Positions 1 to 6,927 of a DNA stretch of 64,000 bases are shown here, piece after piece; within the stretch, counting starts at the first letter, position 1; every line of letters starts with the position of its first letter. This DNA is from an uncultured Candidatus Actinomarina sp. (GTDB lineage Bacteria > Actinomycetota > Acidimicrobiia > Actinomarinales > Actinomarinaceae). The notes under the pieces are model-generated. The model was not told where the DNA came from. It worked only from the letters and a program-made list of their open reading frames with translations, and did not search any database. Made by a program: the position numbers and the translations under genes. The DNA lies in NCBI GenBank assembly GCA_902519845.1, contig CABYLQ010000001.1, forward strand, positions 248,001-312,000, in the 5' to 3' direction.

Positions 1-349
1 TATTGATTACGTTTTTTGTAATGAAGATGAATTGAAAGCTTTAACTTTACAAGATACAGCAGAAAAATCTTTTAAATTCTTTGAAGAGAATTTTCCTAAA
101 TTAGAACAATTGATTTGTACGTTAGGATCAAAAGGCGCAATTGTTATAAAAGACAATAAAGAATATTTCTTTGAAGCTACAGAGGCTAACGTGATAGATA
201 AAACTGGAGCAGGAGATTTCTTTGCTGCTGGCTACCTATATGGATTGCAAAAAAACTTAACTATTGATGAGTCTGCAAACTTTGCTAATAAAAGTGCAGC
301 ACATGTTATTAGTGAGATTGGCGTTAGACCAGAAAAAGATTTTTCTTAA
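1..349 (+). CDS. PfkB-family carbohydrate/nucleoside kinase, C-terminal part
   Basis: The reading frame is open from base 2, so the gene starts before the window; about 115 C-terminal residues are visible. They include the PfkB signature DKTGAGDFFAAG, which carries the catalytic Asp and the anion-hole glycines, preceded by TLGSKGA, a typical strand and turn of the ribokinase fold. The family phosphorylates sugars or nucleosides with ATP in the cytoplasm. An adenosine-kinase or ribokinase-like role is possible, but the substrate lid lies outside the window. The stop codon overlaps the stop of the convergent next gene by 4 nt. Confidence 0.85.
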   Translation, partial: IDYVFCNEDELKALTLQDTAEKSFKFFEENFPKLEQLICTLGSKGAIVIKDNKEYFFEATEANVIDKTGAGDFFAAGYLYGLQKNLTIDESANFANKSAAHVISEIGVRPEKDFS

Positions 350-1116
350 TTAGTCCAGCCTAAAAGATTTAATATTCTTTTTTCCTCAAAATTTTCGAGT
401 TCAAGATTTAATTCTTCAAATTGAACAATTACAGGATCGAATTCTTTATCTTTTGAAAACAATAGAAGATTATTCTCTGAATCTATTCCAACTATGCTAT
501 TTCCATCATGAGACCATTTCAATGATTCGAATCTATAATTTGTTGGGGCTTTTGAACGATATACTTCTATTGATTCATATCTGGTTTGATAATAAATAGT
601 TATAACTCTTGAGTCATAATCTGATGTCTCCCAAGGGTCTATAAGCTTTTCACCATATATATTCATTTTGTCTGATTCTTCAGCAAAATTAGGGTTTTTA
701 ATTTTATCTAATATTTCTCCACTATTTAATTCAATAACTAAGCCCATTTCGGTGTTGGTTGATTCATCCCAATATCTAATTAAAATATCTCGCTCTTCAT
801 ATAATTGAGCATCAAAAAAATTGATATTGTAACCTAAGTCATATTCGAGATCACTAGTACAAATAATTTTTTCCTCTTTAAGTAAATTATTATTTAGGTC
901 TACAGAAAAAATACATTCATCCATAATATCTGGCGCTGGAGGAATAAGATTTTGGCTTTCAATCTCAACCCTATAAATTATTTTTCCATCAAATTCCATA
1001 TTGCTAGTGAGGTTTCTGTATTCTGGTAAAGGAATAACACCAAAAACGCCAACAATTATTGTTGTTGCAAGGAATATCATTAAAGAAAGAAATAATGGTA
1101 AATTAACTTTATTCAT
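346..1116 (-). CDS. Membrane-anchored protein of unknown function
   Basis: I do not recognise a named family. The 256-residue product has one hydrophobic segment at about residues 6-29, then a soluble part rich in beta-strand patterns. The segment LKWSHDGNSIVGID resembles a blade of a WD40/TolB-like propeller, so an extracytoplasmic propeller-like domain is possible. It lies 6 nt downstream of the DUF2157-type gene on the same strand and is probably co-transcribed. No catalytic motif is visible. Confidence 0.6.
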   Translation of the reverse strand: MNKVNLPLFLSLMIFLATTIIVGVFGVIPLPEYRNLTSNMEFDGKIIYRVEIESQNLIPPAPDIMDECIFSVDLNNNLLKEEKIICTSDLEYDLGYNINFFDAQLYEERDILIRYWDESTNTEMGLVIELNSGEILDKIKNPNFAEESDKMNIYGEKLIDPWETSDYDSRVITIYYQTRYESIEVYRSKAPTNYRFESLKWSHDGNSIVGIDSENNLLLFSKDKEFDPVIVQFEELNLELENFEEKRILNLLGWTN

Positions 1117-1122
1117 AAATCT

Positions 1123-2106
1123 TTAAGGTTTAGTTGTCTTTATATTTGCTCTAATAGAGTTAAGGTACAAGCCAACGACCACAAGGACACCTCCTACTAA
1201 AAAGAGAATTAATGGTGGCCATATGTTATCTGGCAATATTTCAGTAATTAATCTTGGTAAGTTGATGATAAGACCTAATCCTCCAATAAAAAAGATAACT
1301 TGTTCTGAAAGCTGGATGCTAGCCCAAACGTAAAATATAGAACCAAAGATAAGAATCAAAATAGTAATTATTTCACTATCAATCAAGTCTTCTATAAAAA
1401 TGATTGAACCAATTGAAACAGTTGTAGTTGATAAAAAATAACCTAGCCAACTTGGCTTGAGCAATGTTGAATAAGTATTGATACCCCAGACACTTCCAAT
1501 AGCAATAAGAAAAAGTCCTCCGGCCCACGGTTCAATGTTTGGAAAAATTAAATTTCCAGCAGCTCCTAAGAAAAAACATAAACAATAAAATAATCCAGCA
1601 TGTTGGAAAATTAGTTTTGTCCTCTGAAATAAATAAATTGCATATAAGAGAACAAAGAAAGATACAATAACATATAACAACTCTTCACTAACATCTATAA
1701 TCTCAGTTTCTTGAAGAATATTTATAGTAAAAGTTATAGTTGCACCAAACGAAATATTTGAGATTAAGAATAAAAATGAGCTCACTCTTTCAGTAGATTT
1801 AAAAATAAATAATTTTCCATCTTCTATCTTTTCGCTATATCCAGCTGCATAGAAAAGAAAATAAGTAGTTGTGATTAAAAGTCCTAGTTGAGCCCAGTAA
1901 GCAAGATTCATCCACAATAATGGAATTGTGCCTAGAAGGCCTGATAAAAGAAACAACCCTCCGATTAGTGTTATTGCTCTAGCAACTTTAGATTTTTGGT
2001 TTGGATCAGAATTTTCTTCGAAATTAACTATCTCTTCATAAGTTTCTTGATTGATTAAGCCATTATCAAGCCATCTTTTTAGTAATTCTGCGATTTTTTT
2101 ATTCAC
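1123..2106 (-). CDS. DUF2157-like multi-pass membrane protein
   Basis: A short soluble N-terminus (LLKRWLDNGLINQETYEEI) resembles the DUF2157 start, and about eight to nine hydrophobic helices follow. DUF2157 proteins are inner-membrane proteins with no established biochemical function. The start is GTG at 2106; the nearby ATG is out of frame and runs into TGA. A TAGGAT hexamer lies 6 nt upstream, so the message may be leaderless. The gene is divergent from the tRNA/rpmG cluster and is followed by the anchored protein at 346-1116. Confidence 0.65.
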   Translation of the reverse strand: MNKKIAELLKRWLDNGLINQETYEEIVNFEENSDPNQKSKVARAITLIGGLFLLSGLLGTIPLLWMNLAYWAQLGLLITTTYFLFYAAGYSEKIEDGKLFIFKSTERVSSFLFLISNISFGATITFTINILQETEIIDVSEELLYVIVSFFVLLYAIYLFQRTKLIFQHAGLFYCLCFFLGAAGNLIFPNIEPWAGGLFLIAIGSVWGINTYSTLLKPSWLGYFLSTTTVSIGSIIFIEDLIDSEIITILILIFGSIFYVWASIQLSEQVIFFIGGLGLIINLPRLITEILPDNIWPPLILFLVGGVLVVVGLYLNSIRANIKTTKP

Positions 2107-2129
2107 ATTTTAATCCTAATCAAATTAAA

Positions 2130-2157
2130 TTACCTCTCACGAAAATTCCTATATAAT
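2130..2157 (+). promoter_or_regulatory. Promoter of the tRNA-Tyr/Thr/Met-rpmG cluster
   Basis: A perfect -10 box TATAAT (2152-2157) lies 16 nt after TTACCT (2130-2135), a fair -35 box. It sits 25 nt upstream of the first tRNA. It would drive the tRNAs, rpmG and perhaps the downstream sigma factor. Confidence 0.6.
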
Positions 2158-2182
2158 CTAAACTCTAAAAAGACTAATTATT

Positions 2183-2264
2183 GCCGGGATGCCCGAGCGG
2201 CCAAAGGGAGCAGACTGTAAATCTGCCGGCTATGCCTTCGTAGGTTCGAATCCTTCTCCCGGCA
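2183..2264 (+). tRNA. tRNA-Tyr(GTA)
   Basis: A class II tRNA of 82 nt with a long variable arm. The acceptor stem GCCGGGA pairs with TCCCGGC, and the discriminator base is A. The anticodon loop CTGTAAA gives anticodon GTA. The T loop is GGTTCGAATCC. CCA is not encoded. It is the first gene of a three-tRNA run. Confidence 0.96.
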
Positions 2265-2267
2265 CTG

Positions 2268-2340
2268 GCCCTCTTAGCTCAGCTGGTAGAGCACTTCCAT
2301 GGTAAGGAAGAGGTCTCCGGTTCAAACCCGGAAGAGGGCT
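2268..2340 (+). tRNA. tRNA-Thr(GGT)
   Basis: A 73-nt cloverleaf with acceptor stem GCCCTCT/AGAGGGC and anticodon stem CTTCC/GGAAG. The loop ATGGTAA gives anticodon GGT. CCA is not encoded. It lies 3 nt after tRNA-Tyr and is surely on the same transcript. Confidence 0.96.
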
Positions 2341-2365
2341 CCCAAGTCTATAATTAATTAGGTTT

Positions 2366-2439
2366 GGCGGCGTAGCTCAGTTGGTAAGAGCGCACGACTC
2401 ATAATCGTGAGGTCGGCAGTTCAAGTCTGCCCGCCGCTA
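2366..2439 (+). tRNA. tRNA-Met(CAT), probably elongator
   Basis: A 74-nt cloverleaf. Acceptor strands GGCGGCG and CGCCGCT pair with one G-U at the end. Anticodon stem CACGA/TCGTG and loop CTCATAA give anticodon CAT. The three G-C pairs of the initiator anticodon stem are absent, so elongator Met is favoured. A tRNA-Ile read by lysidine modification is not excluded. The tRNA-Met/rpmG neighbourhood is typical of Actinobacteria. Confidence 0.93.
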
Positions 2440-2461
2440 CAAGAAAATAGGAGGAATAGAA

Positions 2462-2623
2462 ATGGCTTCAGACAAGAGACCACCAATTACATTGGTATGT
2501 ACTGAAACTGGTGATCATAATTATGTGACTACAAAAAATAAAACTAATACCCCAGATAGACTGGAGTTAATGAAATATAGTCCAAGGTTAAGAAAACACA
2601 CACTTCATCGAGAAAAAAGATAG
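2462..2623 (+). CDS. rpmG: 50S ribosomal protein L33 (zinc-free form)
   Basis: A 53-residue protein with the L33 core [20 protein letters not shown] and the tail KHTLHREKR. The zinc-binding form has two CxxC pairs. Here the first pair reads CTETG and the second YSPRL, leaving a single Cys, so this is the C- (zinc-independent) type. It has a strong Shine-Dalgarno (AGGAGG near 2450). It sits 22 nt after tRNA-Met. L33 lies near the E site of the large subunit. Confidence 0.95.
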   Translation: MASDKRPPITLVCTETGDHNYVTTKNKTNTPDRLELMKYSPRLRKHTLHREKR

Positions 2624-2656
2624 AAAAAGTAATTTTTTACTTTATCCTTAAATAAG

Positions 2657-3241
2657 ATGGAAAATATTGCAAAACTTAATCACTTTGGTGAAGAAGTATC
2701 TAATTCTGAGCTTGTAAAAAAGTCTCAATTAGGTGACAAAAGCGCTTTCGAAGAGCTTGTCAAAAGACACCAAGATTTAGTTTTTTCTCTTTCATTTAAA
2801 TTAACTGGAAACAGAGAACTTGCAAATGATGTTGCTCAAGAGGCATTCATAAGAGCCTGGAAAGCAATTGAAAAATTTAGAGGTGATTCTACATTTGGGA
2901 CCTGGATATATCGAATAACAGTGAACACGGCATGGACATTAAGAAAAAAAGCAAAAAAACACTACTCATTAAATATCGAAGATACACAAGAGCCAGTTGT
3001 GATAGATGAAAAAAAAGATCCAGAGTTAGTAGCAATTAACTCAGATCTTTCAGTTGTGCTTCGAAAAGCATTAAATCAAATACCTCTTGAGCAAAGAATA
3101 ATTGTTGAACTTAAAAATATCGAAGGAAGGTCACATAAAGAAATAGCAGATTATCTAGACATCAGTGTTACTGCTGCAAAAGTAAGACTTCATAGAGCTC
3201 ACCAAAAGCTAAGAAATATACTTGAGGAGATTGAAGCGTGA
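2657..3241 (+). CDS. ECF-family RNA polymerase sigma factor
   Basis: A 194-residue group 4 sigma factor. Region 2 spans about residues 20-95 and includes DVAQEAFIRAWKAI and FGTWIYRITVNTAW. Region 4 (about 125-190) has the helix-turn-helix HKEIADYLDISVTAAKVRLH. Such factors direct RNA polymerase to stress or envelope regulons. The gene overlaps the downstream anti-sigma gene by 4 nt, the usual sigma/anti-sigma arrangement. There is no Shine-Dalgarno; TATCCT lies 8 nt upstream of ATG, so a leaderless message is possible. It is most like the SigE/RpoE group; the regulon cannot be read from here. Confidence 0.92.
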   Translation: MENIAKLNHFGEEVSNSELVKKSQLGDKSAFEELVKRHQDLVFSLSFKLTGNRELANDVAQEAFIRAWKAIEKFRGDSTFGTWIYRITVNTAWTLRKKAKKHYSLNIEDTQEPVVIDEKKDPELVAINSDLSVVLRKALNQIPLEQRIIVELKNIEGRSHKEIADYLDISVTAAKVRLHRAHQKLRNILEEIEA

Positions 3242-3618
3242 GAGAATTATTAGATAGCTTAAAGGACAATTTCATATGCAGAAGAAAAAGAAGTCAAATG
3301 ATGAGAACATATTTAAGTGGAAAGTATTTTCTTTTTGATTCTGACAATCATATTTCCTATTGTCCAAAGTGCCAAGTAGCTGGAAAACGATATAAAGCTT
3401 TCAGAGAAGAGCTTGAATCTGAGGTAAATAAAGAAGTTGAAGTACCTAGTGATTTTGCCTCCAAAGTAATTGATTCGCTTGATAAAAAAGTAAAAACAAC
3501 TTCAAATAAGGGTACAAAAATAATACTATTATCTTTAATTGGTTTAATATCATTGTTAATTTTAGTTTTTGGAATAAAGCGCTCTTCTAACGAGATTGAT
3601 GATATTGATAAAGATTAG
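3238..3618 (+). CDS. Membrane-anchored zinc-type anti-sigma factor
   Basis: A 126-residue protein starting at a GTG inside the end of the sigma gene. Residues about 38-46 (HISYCPKC) match the Hx3Cx2C signature of ZAS anti-sigma domains, with another Cys at residue 14. A single transmembrane helix lies at about 97-113 (IILLSLIGLISLLILVFGI). It probably holds the adjacent sigma factor at the membrane and releases it on an envelope or redox signal. Its TAG stop shares 2 nt with the first bases of tRNA-Trp. Confidence 0.75.
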   Translation: MRELLDSLKDNFICRRKRSQMMRTYLSGKYFLFDSDNHISYCPKCQVAGKRYKAFREELESEVNKEVEVPSDFASKVIDSLDKKVKTTSNKGTKIILLSLIGLISLLILVFGIKRSSNEIDDIDKD

Positions 3619-3690
3619 GGGTGTAGCTCTAACTGGCAGAGCGCCGGTCTCCAAAACCGGAGGTTGTGAGTTCGAATCTCACCGCCCCTG
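3617..3690 (+). tRNA. tRNA-Trp(CCA)
   Basis: A 74-nt cloverleaf. Acceptor AGGGGTG pairs with CGCCCCT; the discriminator is G as expected for Trp. Anticodon stem CCGGT/ACCGG and loop CTCCAAA give anticodon CCA. Its first two bases are the last two of the anti-sigma stop codon. tRNA-Trp directly before secE-nusG is the standard actinobacterial order. Confidence 0.96.
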
Positions 3691-3704
3691 CTAACGAGGT
3701 AGTT

Positions 3705-4004
3705 ATGAATGAAATGAATAGAGAAATGAGAAGAATGTCTGAGCGTGAAGAACGCTTGGCAAAAAAAGCCGATAGAAATATTGGTAAATACAGCAGTGAA
3801 AAAGTTTCAAGATTTAAAAGAATTTCTAATTATATAGGTGAAGTTAGGACAGAATTAAAGAGAGTAAATTGGCCTTCAACCCAAATTCTATCTACTTTTA
3901 CAATCGTAACAATTGTGACAATAATAACGATGACTCTATTAATATTTGGAATGGACTTTGGTTTTAAAAATACATTAATTAACATGTTATCTCTTGGAGA
4001 GTGA
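3705..4004 (+). CDS. secE: Preprotein translocase subunit SecE
   Basis: A 99-residue protein with a charged N-terminal region and the SecE motif IGEVRTELKRVNWPS, followed by one transmembrane helix (about residues 65-90). SecE clamps SecY in the translocon. I chose ATG 3705, preceded by ACGAGGT, because the longer frame begins inside tRNA-Trp. It is followed after 3 nt by nusG. Confidence 0.95.
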   Translation: MNEMNREMRRMSEREERLAKKADRNIGKYSSEKVSRFKRISNYIGEVRTELKRVNWPSTQILSTFTIVTIVTIITMTLLIFGMDFGFKNTLINMLSLGE

Positions 4005-4007
4005 TTT

Positions 4008-4628
4008 ATGAGTGAAGACACAGTTGTAGAAGAATTAGAAAATGAAGATGTAGAGCAAGAACAAGAAGCACCACTTCATCCCTATGACCTTCCTGGTGAA
4101 TGGTTCGTTTTAAATGCACAGTCTGGCCATGAAAAAAAAGTTCAAACAAACATATTAACTAGAATCAAGAATCTTCATCTAGAGGATAATGTTTACGAAG
4201 TTGTAATTCCAACAGATGAAGTAGTCGAAATAAGAAATGGAAAAAAAGTAAATATTGAAAAGAAAACATTTCCTGGATATGTTCTTGTAAGAATGGACCT
4301 AGATGACACAACTTGGTATGAAATCAGAAACACTCCATCAGTAATTGGCTTTGTTGGTTCTGGCAAGGTACCAATTTCGCTTTCAAAAAGAGAAGTAGAG
4401 AGAATTTTAGGAACTAATGAAGAAGTAGAAGTTAAAAAAGAAAGTCCAAAATTCAAACCTGACTTTGAAGTTGGAGAAACAGTAAGAGTTACAACTGGCC
4501 CATTTGCTGATTTCAACGGAATAATTGAAGAAATTAATCTTGATCAATCAAAAGTTACAGTTTTAGTTAATATATTTGGAAGAGAAACACCTGTTGAACT
4601 TGGCTTTACAGATATAGTTAAGAATTAA
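4008..4628 (+). CDS. nusG: Transcription elongation/antitermination factor NusG
   Basis: A 206-residue NusG with an acidic N-terminal extension of about 30 residues, common in Actinobacteria. The NGN domain starts at EWFVLNAQSGHEKKV and contains FPGYVLVRM. The C-terminal KOW domain contains FEVGETVRVTTGPFADFNG. It binds RNA polymerase and couples transcription to Rho or ribosomes. It lies between secE and rplK in the conserved order. Confidence 0.97.
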   Translation: MSEDTVVEELENEDVEQEQEAPLHPYDLPGEWFVLNAQSGHEKKVQTNILTRIKNLHLEDNVYEVVIPTDEVVEIRNGKKVNIEKKTFPGYVLVRMDLDDTTWYEIRNTPSVIGFVGSGKVPISLSKREVERILGTNEEVEVKKESPKFKPDFEVGETVRVTTGPFADFNGIIEEINLDQSKVTVLVNIFGRETPVELGFTDIVKN

Positions 4629-4634
4629 ATTATT

Positions 4635-5060
4635 ATGGCAAAAGAAGTAAAAGCAAAATTAAAATTACAAATACCTGGTGGAGGAGCTACTCCAGCACCC
4701 CCAGTTGGTTCAGCATTGGGGCAATATGGTGTAAATATTATGGATTTTGTTCAAGCATTTAACAACGATACTTCAAGTAGGCAAGGTGAAACTGTTCCGG
4801 TTGAGATAACTATATTTGAAGATAATTCATTTACCTTTGTTACCAAAACAGCTCCAGCCTCATATTTAATTAAAAAAGCAATAGGTTTGGAATCAGGATC
4901 TCCGGAACCACATAAAGAAAAAGTTGCTTCAATTACAAGATCTCAACTTGAAACAATTGCTGAAGCAAAGATGGAAGATCTTAATGCAAATGATTTAGAT
5001 GCCGCCGTGAAAATTATCGCAGGAACTGCTCGATCAATGGGAGTAACTGTAGAAAATTAA
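4635..5060 (+). CDS. rplK: 50S ribosomal protein L11
   Basis: A 141-residue L11 of normal length. The N-terminal domain has the proline-rich stretch [17 protein letters not shown], and the C-terminal 23S-binding domain ends [11 protein letters not shown]11 forms the stalk base where translation GTPases act. The gene follows nusG by 6 nt and precedes rplA. Confidence 0.98.
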   Translation: MAKEVKAKLKLQIPGGGATPAPPVGSALGQYGVNIMDFVQAFNNDTSSRQGETVPVEITIFEDNSFTFVTKTAPASYLIKKAIGLESGSPEPHKEKVASITRSQLETIAEAKMEDLNANDLDAAVKIIAGTARSMGVTVEN

Positions 5061-5101
5061 GATTTTGGGAGACTAAAGTCGCATGTACCAAAAGGAGAAA
5101 T

Positions 5102-5788
5102 ATGACCAATCAAGGTAAAAGATACCAAAATATAAAGAAACAAATTCCTGAAGAAAGACAAGATATTTCAGAAGGTTTAAGAATTTGCAAAGAAACAGCA
5201 AGTGCAAAATTTGATGAATCTATAGACGTAGTTTTTTCATTAAATATTGATACAAAAGATCCAGAACAAAACATTCGAACAACAGTTTCTCTCCCTAACG
5301 GCTCAGGTAAAACAGTAAAGATTGCAGTTTTTGCTGGTGGAGAAGAGCTCACTGAAGCTGAAAAAGCTGGAGCAGATATAGTAGGAGGCAAGGATCTTGC
5401 AACTAAAGTTAGTTCTGAAGAAAAGCTTGATGCTGATATTGTTATTTCAACACCTGAAATGATGGCAGAAGTAGGACAGCTAGGTAAAATTTTAGGACCA
5501 CAAGGATTGATGCCTAATCCCAAAACTGGAACAGTAACTCCGAACGTAGCAAAAGCGGTAGAAGATTTTAAAAAAGGTAAAGTTGAAATTAAAAATGACA
5601 AACTTGGGAATATTCACTTAAGTATTGGAAAAGTTTCTTTTGATGAATCAAAATTGTTAGAAAATTTAAATGAAGTAATTGCTGAAGTGAATAAAGCTAA
5701 GCCTGCTTCTTCAAAAGGAGAATTTATTAAATCCATGCATATATCATCTACAATGGGCCCTTCCGTACAAATAGATATTAATCAGTAA
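5102..5788 (+). CDS. rplA: 50S ribosomal protein L1
   Basis: A 228-residue L1 with the signature around GKILGPQGLMPNPKTGTVT and the C-terminal SSTMGPSVQID. It forms the L1 stalk that moves E-site tRNA, and in many bacteria represses its own operon. ATG 5102 follows AAAGGAG at good spacing. The 41-nt gap after rplK is the only spacer before it. Confidence 0.98.
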   Translation: MTNQGKRYQNIKKQIPEERQDISEGLRICKETASAKFDESIDVVFSLNIDTKDPEQNIRTTVSLPNGSGKTVKIAVFAGGEELTEAEKAGADIVGGKDLATKVSSEEKLDADIVISTPEMMAEVGQLGKILGPQGLMPNPKTGTVTPNVAKAVEDFKKGKVEIKNDKLGNIHLSIGKVSFDESKLLENLNEVIAEVNKAKPASSKGEFIKSMHISSTMGPSVQIDINQ

Positions 5789-5837
5789 TTTATCTCCATT
5801 AATATTCAGTTTTATATATAATTTAATAACAATTTAA

Positions 5838-5897
5838 ACCAAAGACCGATAGTGGCTTGCCTTAATTTCTATCGCAGGTAAAAAGATGGTCCTTGGT
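5838..5897 (+). promoter_or_regulatory. L10 leader (autoregulatory mRNA element before rplJ)
   Basis: The outer stem ACCAAAGACC (5838-5847) pairs with GGTCCTTGGT (5888-5897) with one mismatch. An inner stem GATAG/CTATC (5848-5852 / 5869-5873) lies on top, with an internal loop containing GCAGGTAAAAAGAT. This matches the position and shape of the ribosomal protein L10 leader, which binds the L10(L12)4 complex and lowers rplJL translation when L10 is in excess. It ends 16 nt before rplJ. Confidence 0.8.
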
Positions 5898-5913
5898 TTG
5901 CAAGGATTTTTTT

Positions 5914-6459
5914 ATGGTAAGAAAAGATAAACAAGATAAAGTTAAAGAATTAGAAGATTTATTTAAAAAAGCTAACACTTTGGTATTAGCTGAGTACAGA
6001 GGGCTTACTGTTAGTCAACAGACACTTCTAAGAAAAAATTTAAAAAATGTAGGAGCTACTTTTAATGTAGTAAAAATGAGTCTTGCTAAAAGAGCAGCAA
6101 CTAAAGCTGGGTTTGAAGATATCTTAGATTATTTTTCTGGGCCAACAGGAGTAACAGTTATAGAGTCTGATCCTGTAGATGCTGCGAAAGTATTAAAAGA
6201 ATTTTCAGACGAAAATGATTCATTTATCGTTAAAGGTGGTTTGATGGACAACAAGCCTTTAACTATTGAACAATTAAATGTTCTAGCTTCAATAGAATCA
6301 AAAGACGTTCTTCTAGCAAAAATTGCTGGAGGATTTAATGCCCCATTAAGCAAACTTGCTTATGCACTTAAAGGTCTTACAAACAAAACAAGTTTTGCAT
6401 TTCAGGCACTTATTGAAAAAAAAGAGTCTGGTGATGAAATTAGTAAAGAGGAGGAATAA
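5914..6459 (+). CDS. rplJ: 50S ribosomal protein L10
   Basis: A 181-residue L10 ([17 protein letters not shown]...), with the N-terminal rRNA-binding domain containing [13 protein letters not shown] and a C-terminal helix for L7/L12 dimers. I chose ATG 5914, which has AAGGA about 8 nt upstream; the longer frame from TTG 5893 runs into the L10 leader stem. Its stop overlaps the rplL start by one base. Confidence 0.96.
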   Translation: MVRKDKQDKVKELEDLFKKANTLVLAEYRGLTVSQQTLLRKNLKNVGATFNVVKMSLAKRAATKAGFEDILDYFSGPTGVTVIESDPVDAAKVLKEFSDENDSFIVKGGLMDNKPLTIEQLNVLASIESKDVLLAKIAGGFNAPLSKLAYALKGLTNKTSFAFQALIEKKESGDEISKEEE

Positions 6460-6842
6460 TGGCAAAAATGACAACAGAAGAAATATTAGGCATTTTTGAG
6501 GAAATGTCTGTCTTAGAACTTAAAGAGTTCTTAGATGCTTTTGAAGAAAAATTTGATGTTACAGCGGCAGCACCAGTTGCAGTTGCTGCAGCACCAGCTG
6601 GCGGAGACACTTCCGGCGGAGAAGAAGCAAAAGATTCATTTGATGTAGTTTTGGCAGATGCCGGTGGACAAAAAATACAAGTTATTAAAGAAGTTAGGGG
6701 ACTAACTAGTCTTGGCTTAAAAGAAGCAAAAGAACTTGTAGATGGAGCTCCATCTGACATACTGAAAGGTGCTTCTAAAGAAGATGCTGATAAAGCAAAA
6801 GAAGCCTTAGAGGGTGCCGGGGCAACTGTAGAACTTAAATAA
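6459..6842 (+). CDS. rplL: 50S ribosomal protein L7/L12
   Basis: A 127-residue L7/L12. The N-terminal dimerisation helices are followed by an Ala-rich hinge (about residues 35-50) and the C-terminal factor-binding domain with [25 protein letters not shown] inside the end of rplJ serves as the ribosome-binding site. It is the stalk protein that recruits EF-Tu and EF-G. Confidence 0.98.
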   Translation: MAKMTTEEILGIFEEMSVLELKEFLDAFEEKFDVTAAAPVAVAAAPAGGDTSGGEEAKDSFDVVLADAGGQKIQVIKEVRGLTSLGLKEAKELVDGAPSDILKGASKEDADKAKEALEGAGATVELK

Positions 6843-6865
6843 ATTTAACTTATTTGTTTACTTAA

Positions 6866-6900
6866 ATATCCACTAACTATATAATTGTATATTCGGATAT
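6866..6900 (+). promoter_or_regulatory. Possible attenuator hairpin between rplL and rpoB
   Basis: ATATCC (6866-6871) can pair with GGATAT (6895-6900), enclosing a second hairpin ATATA/TATAT (6879-6883 / 6888-6892). Short T-runs follow (6903-6907, 6911-6916). This fits a partial terminator of the kind known between rplL and rpoB in other bacteria. The stems are short and AT-rich, so this is tentative. Confidence 0.35.
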
Positions 6901-6927
6901 CATTTTTACATTTTTTGAGGAGGCTTA

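Noticed and set aside
2618-2650. AAAGTAA/TTACTTT hairpin after rpmG as terminator
   Set aside because: Very AT-rich stem with no clear U-tract; probably composition.
3666-3704. Longer secE start at 3666
   Set aside because: It lies inside tRNA-Trp; ATG 3705 has a Shine-Dalgarno and gives the normal SecE length.
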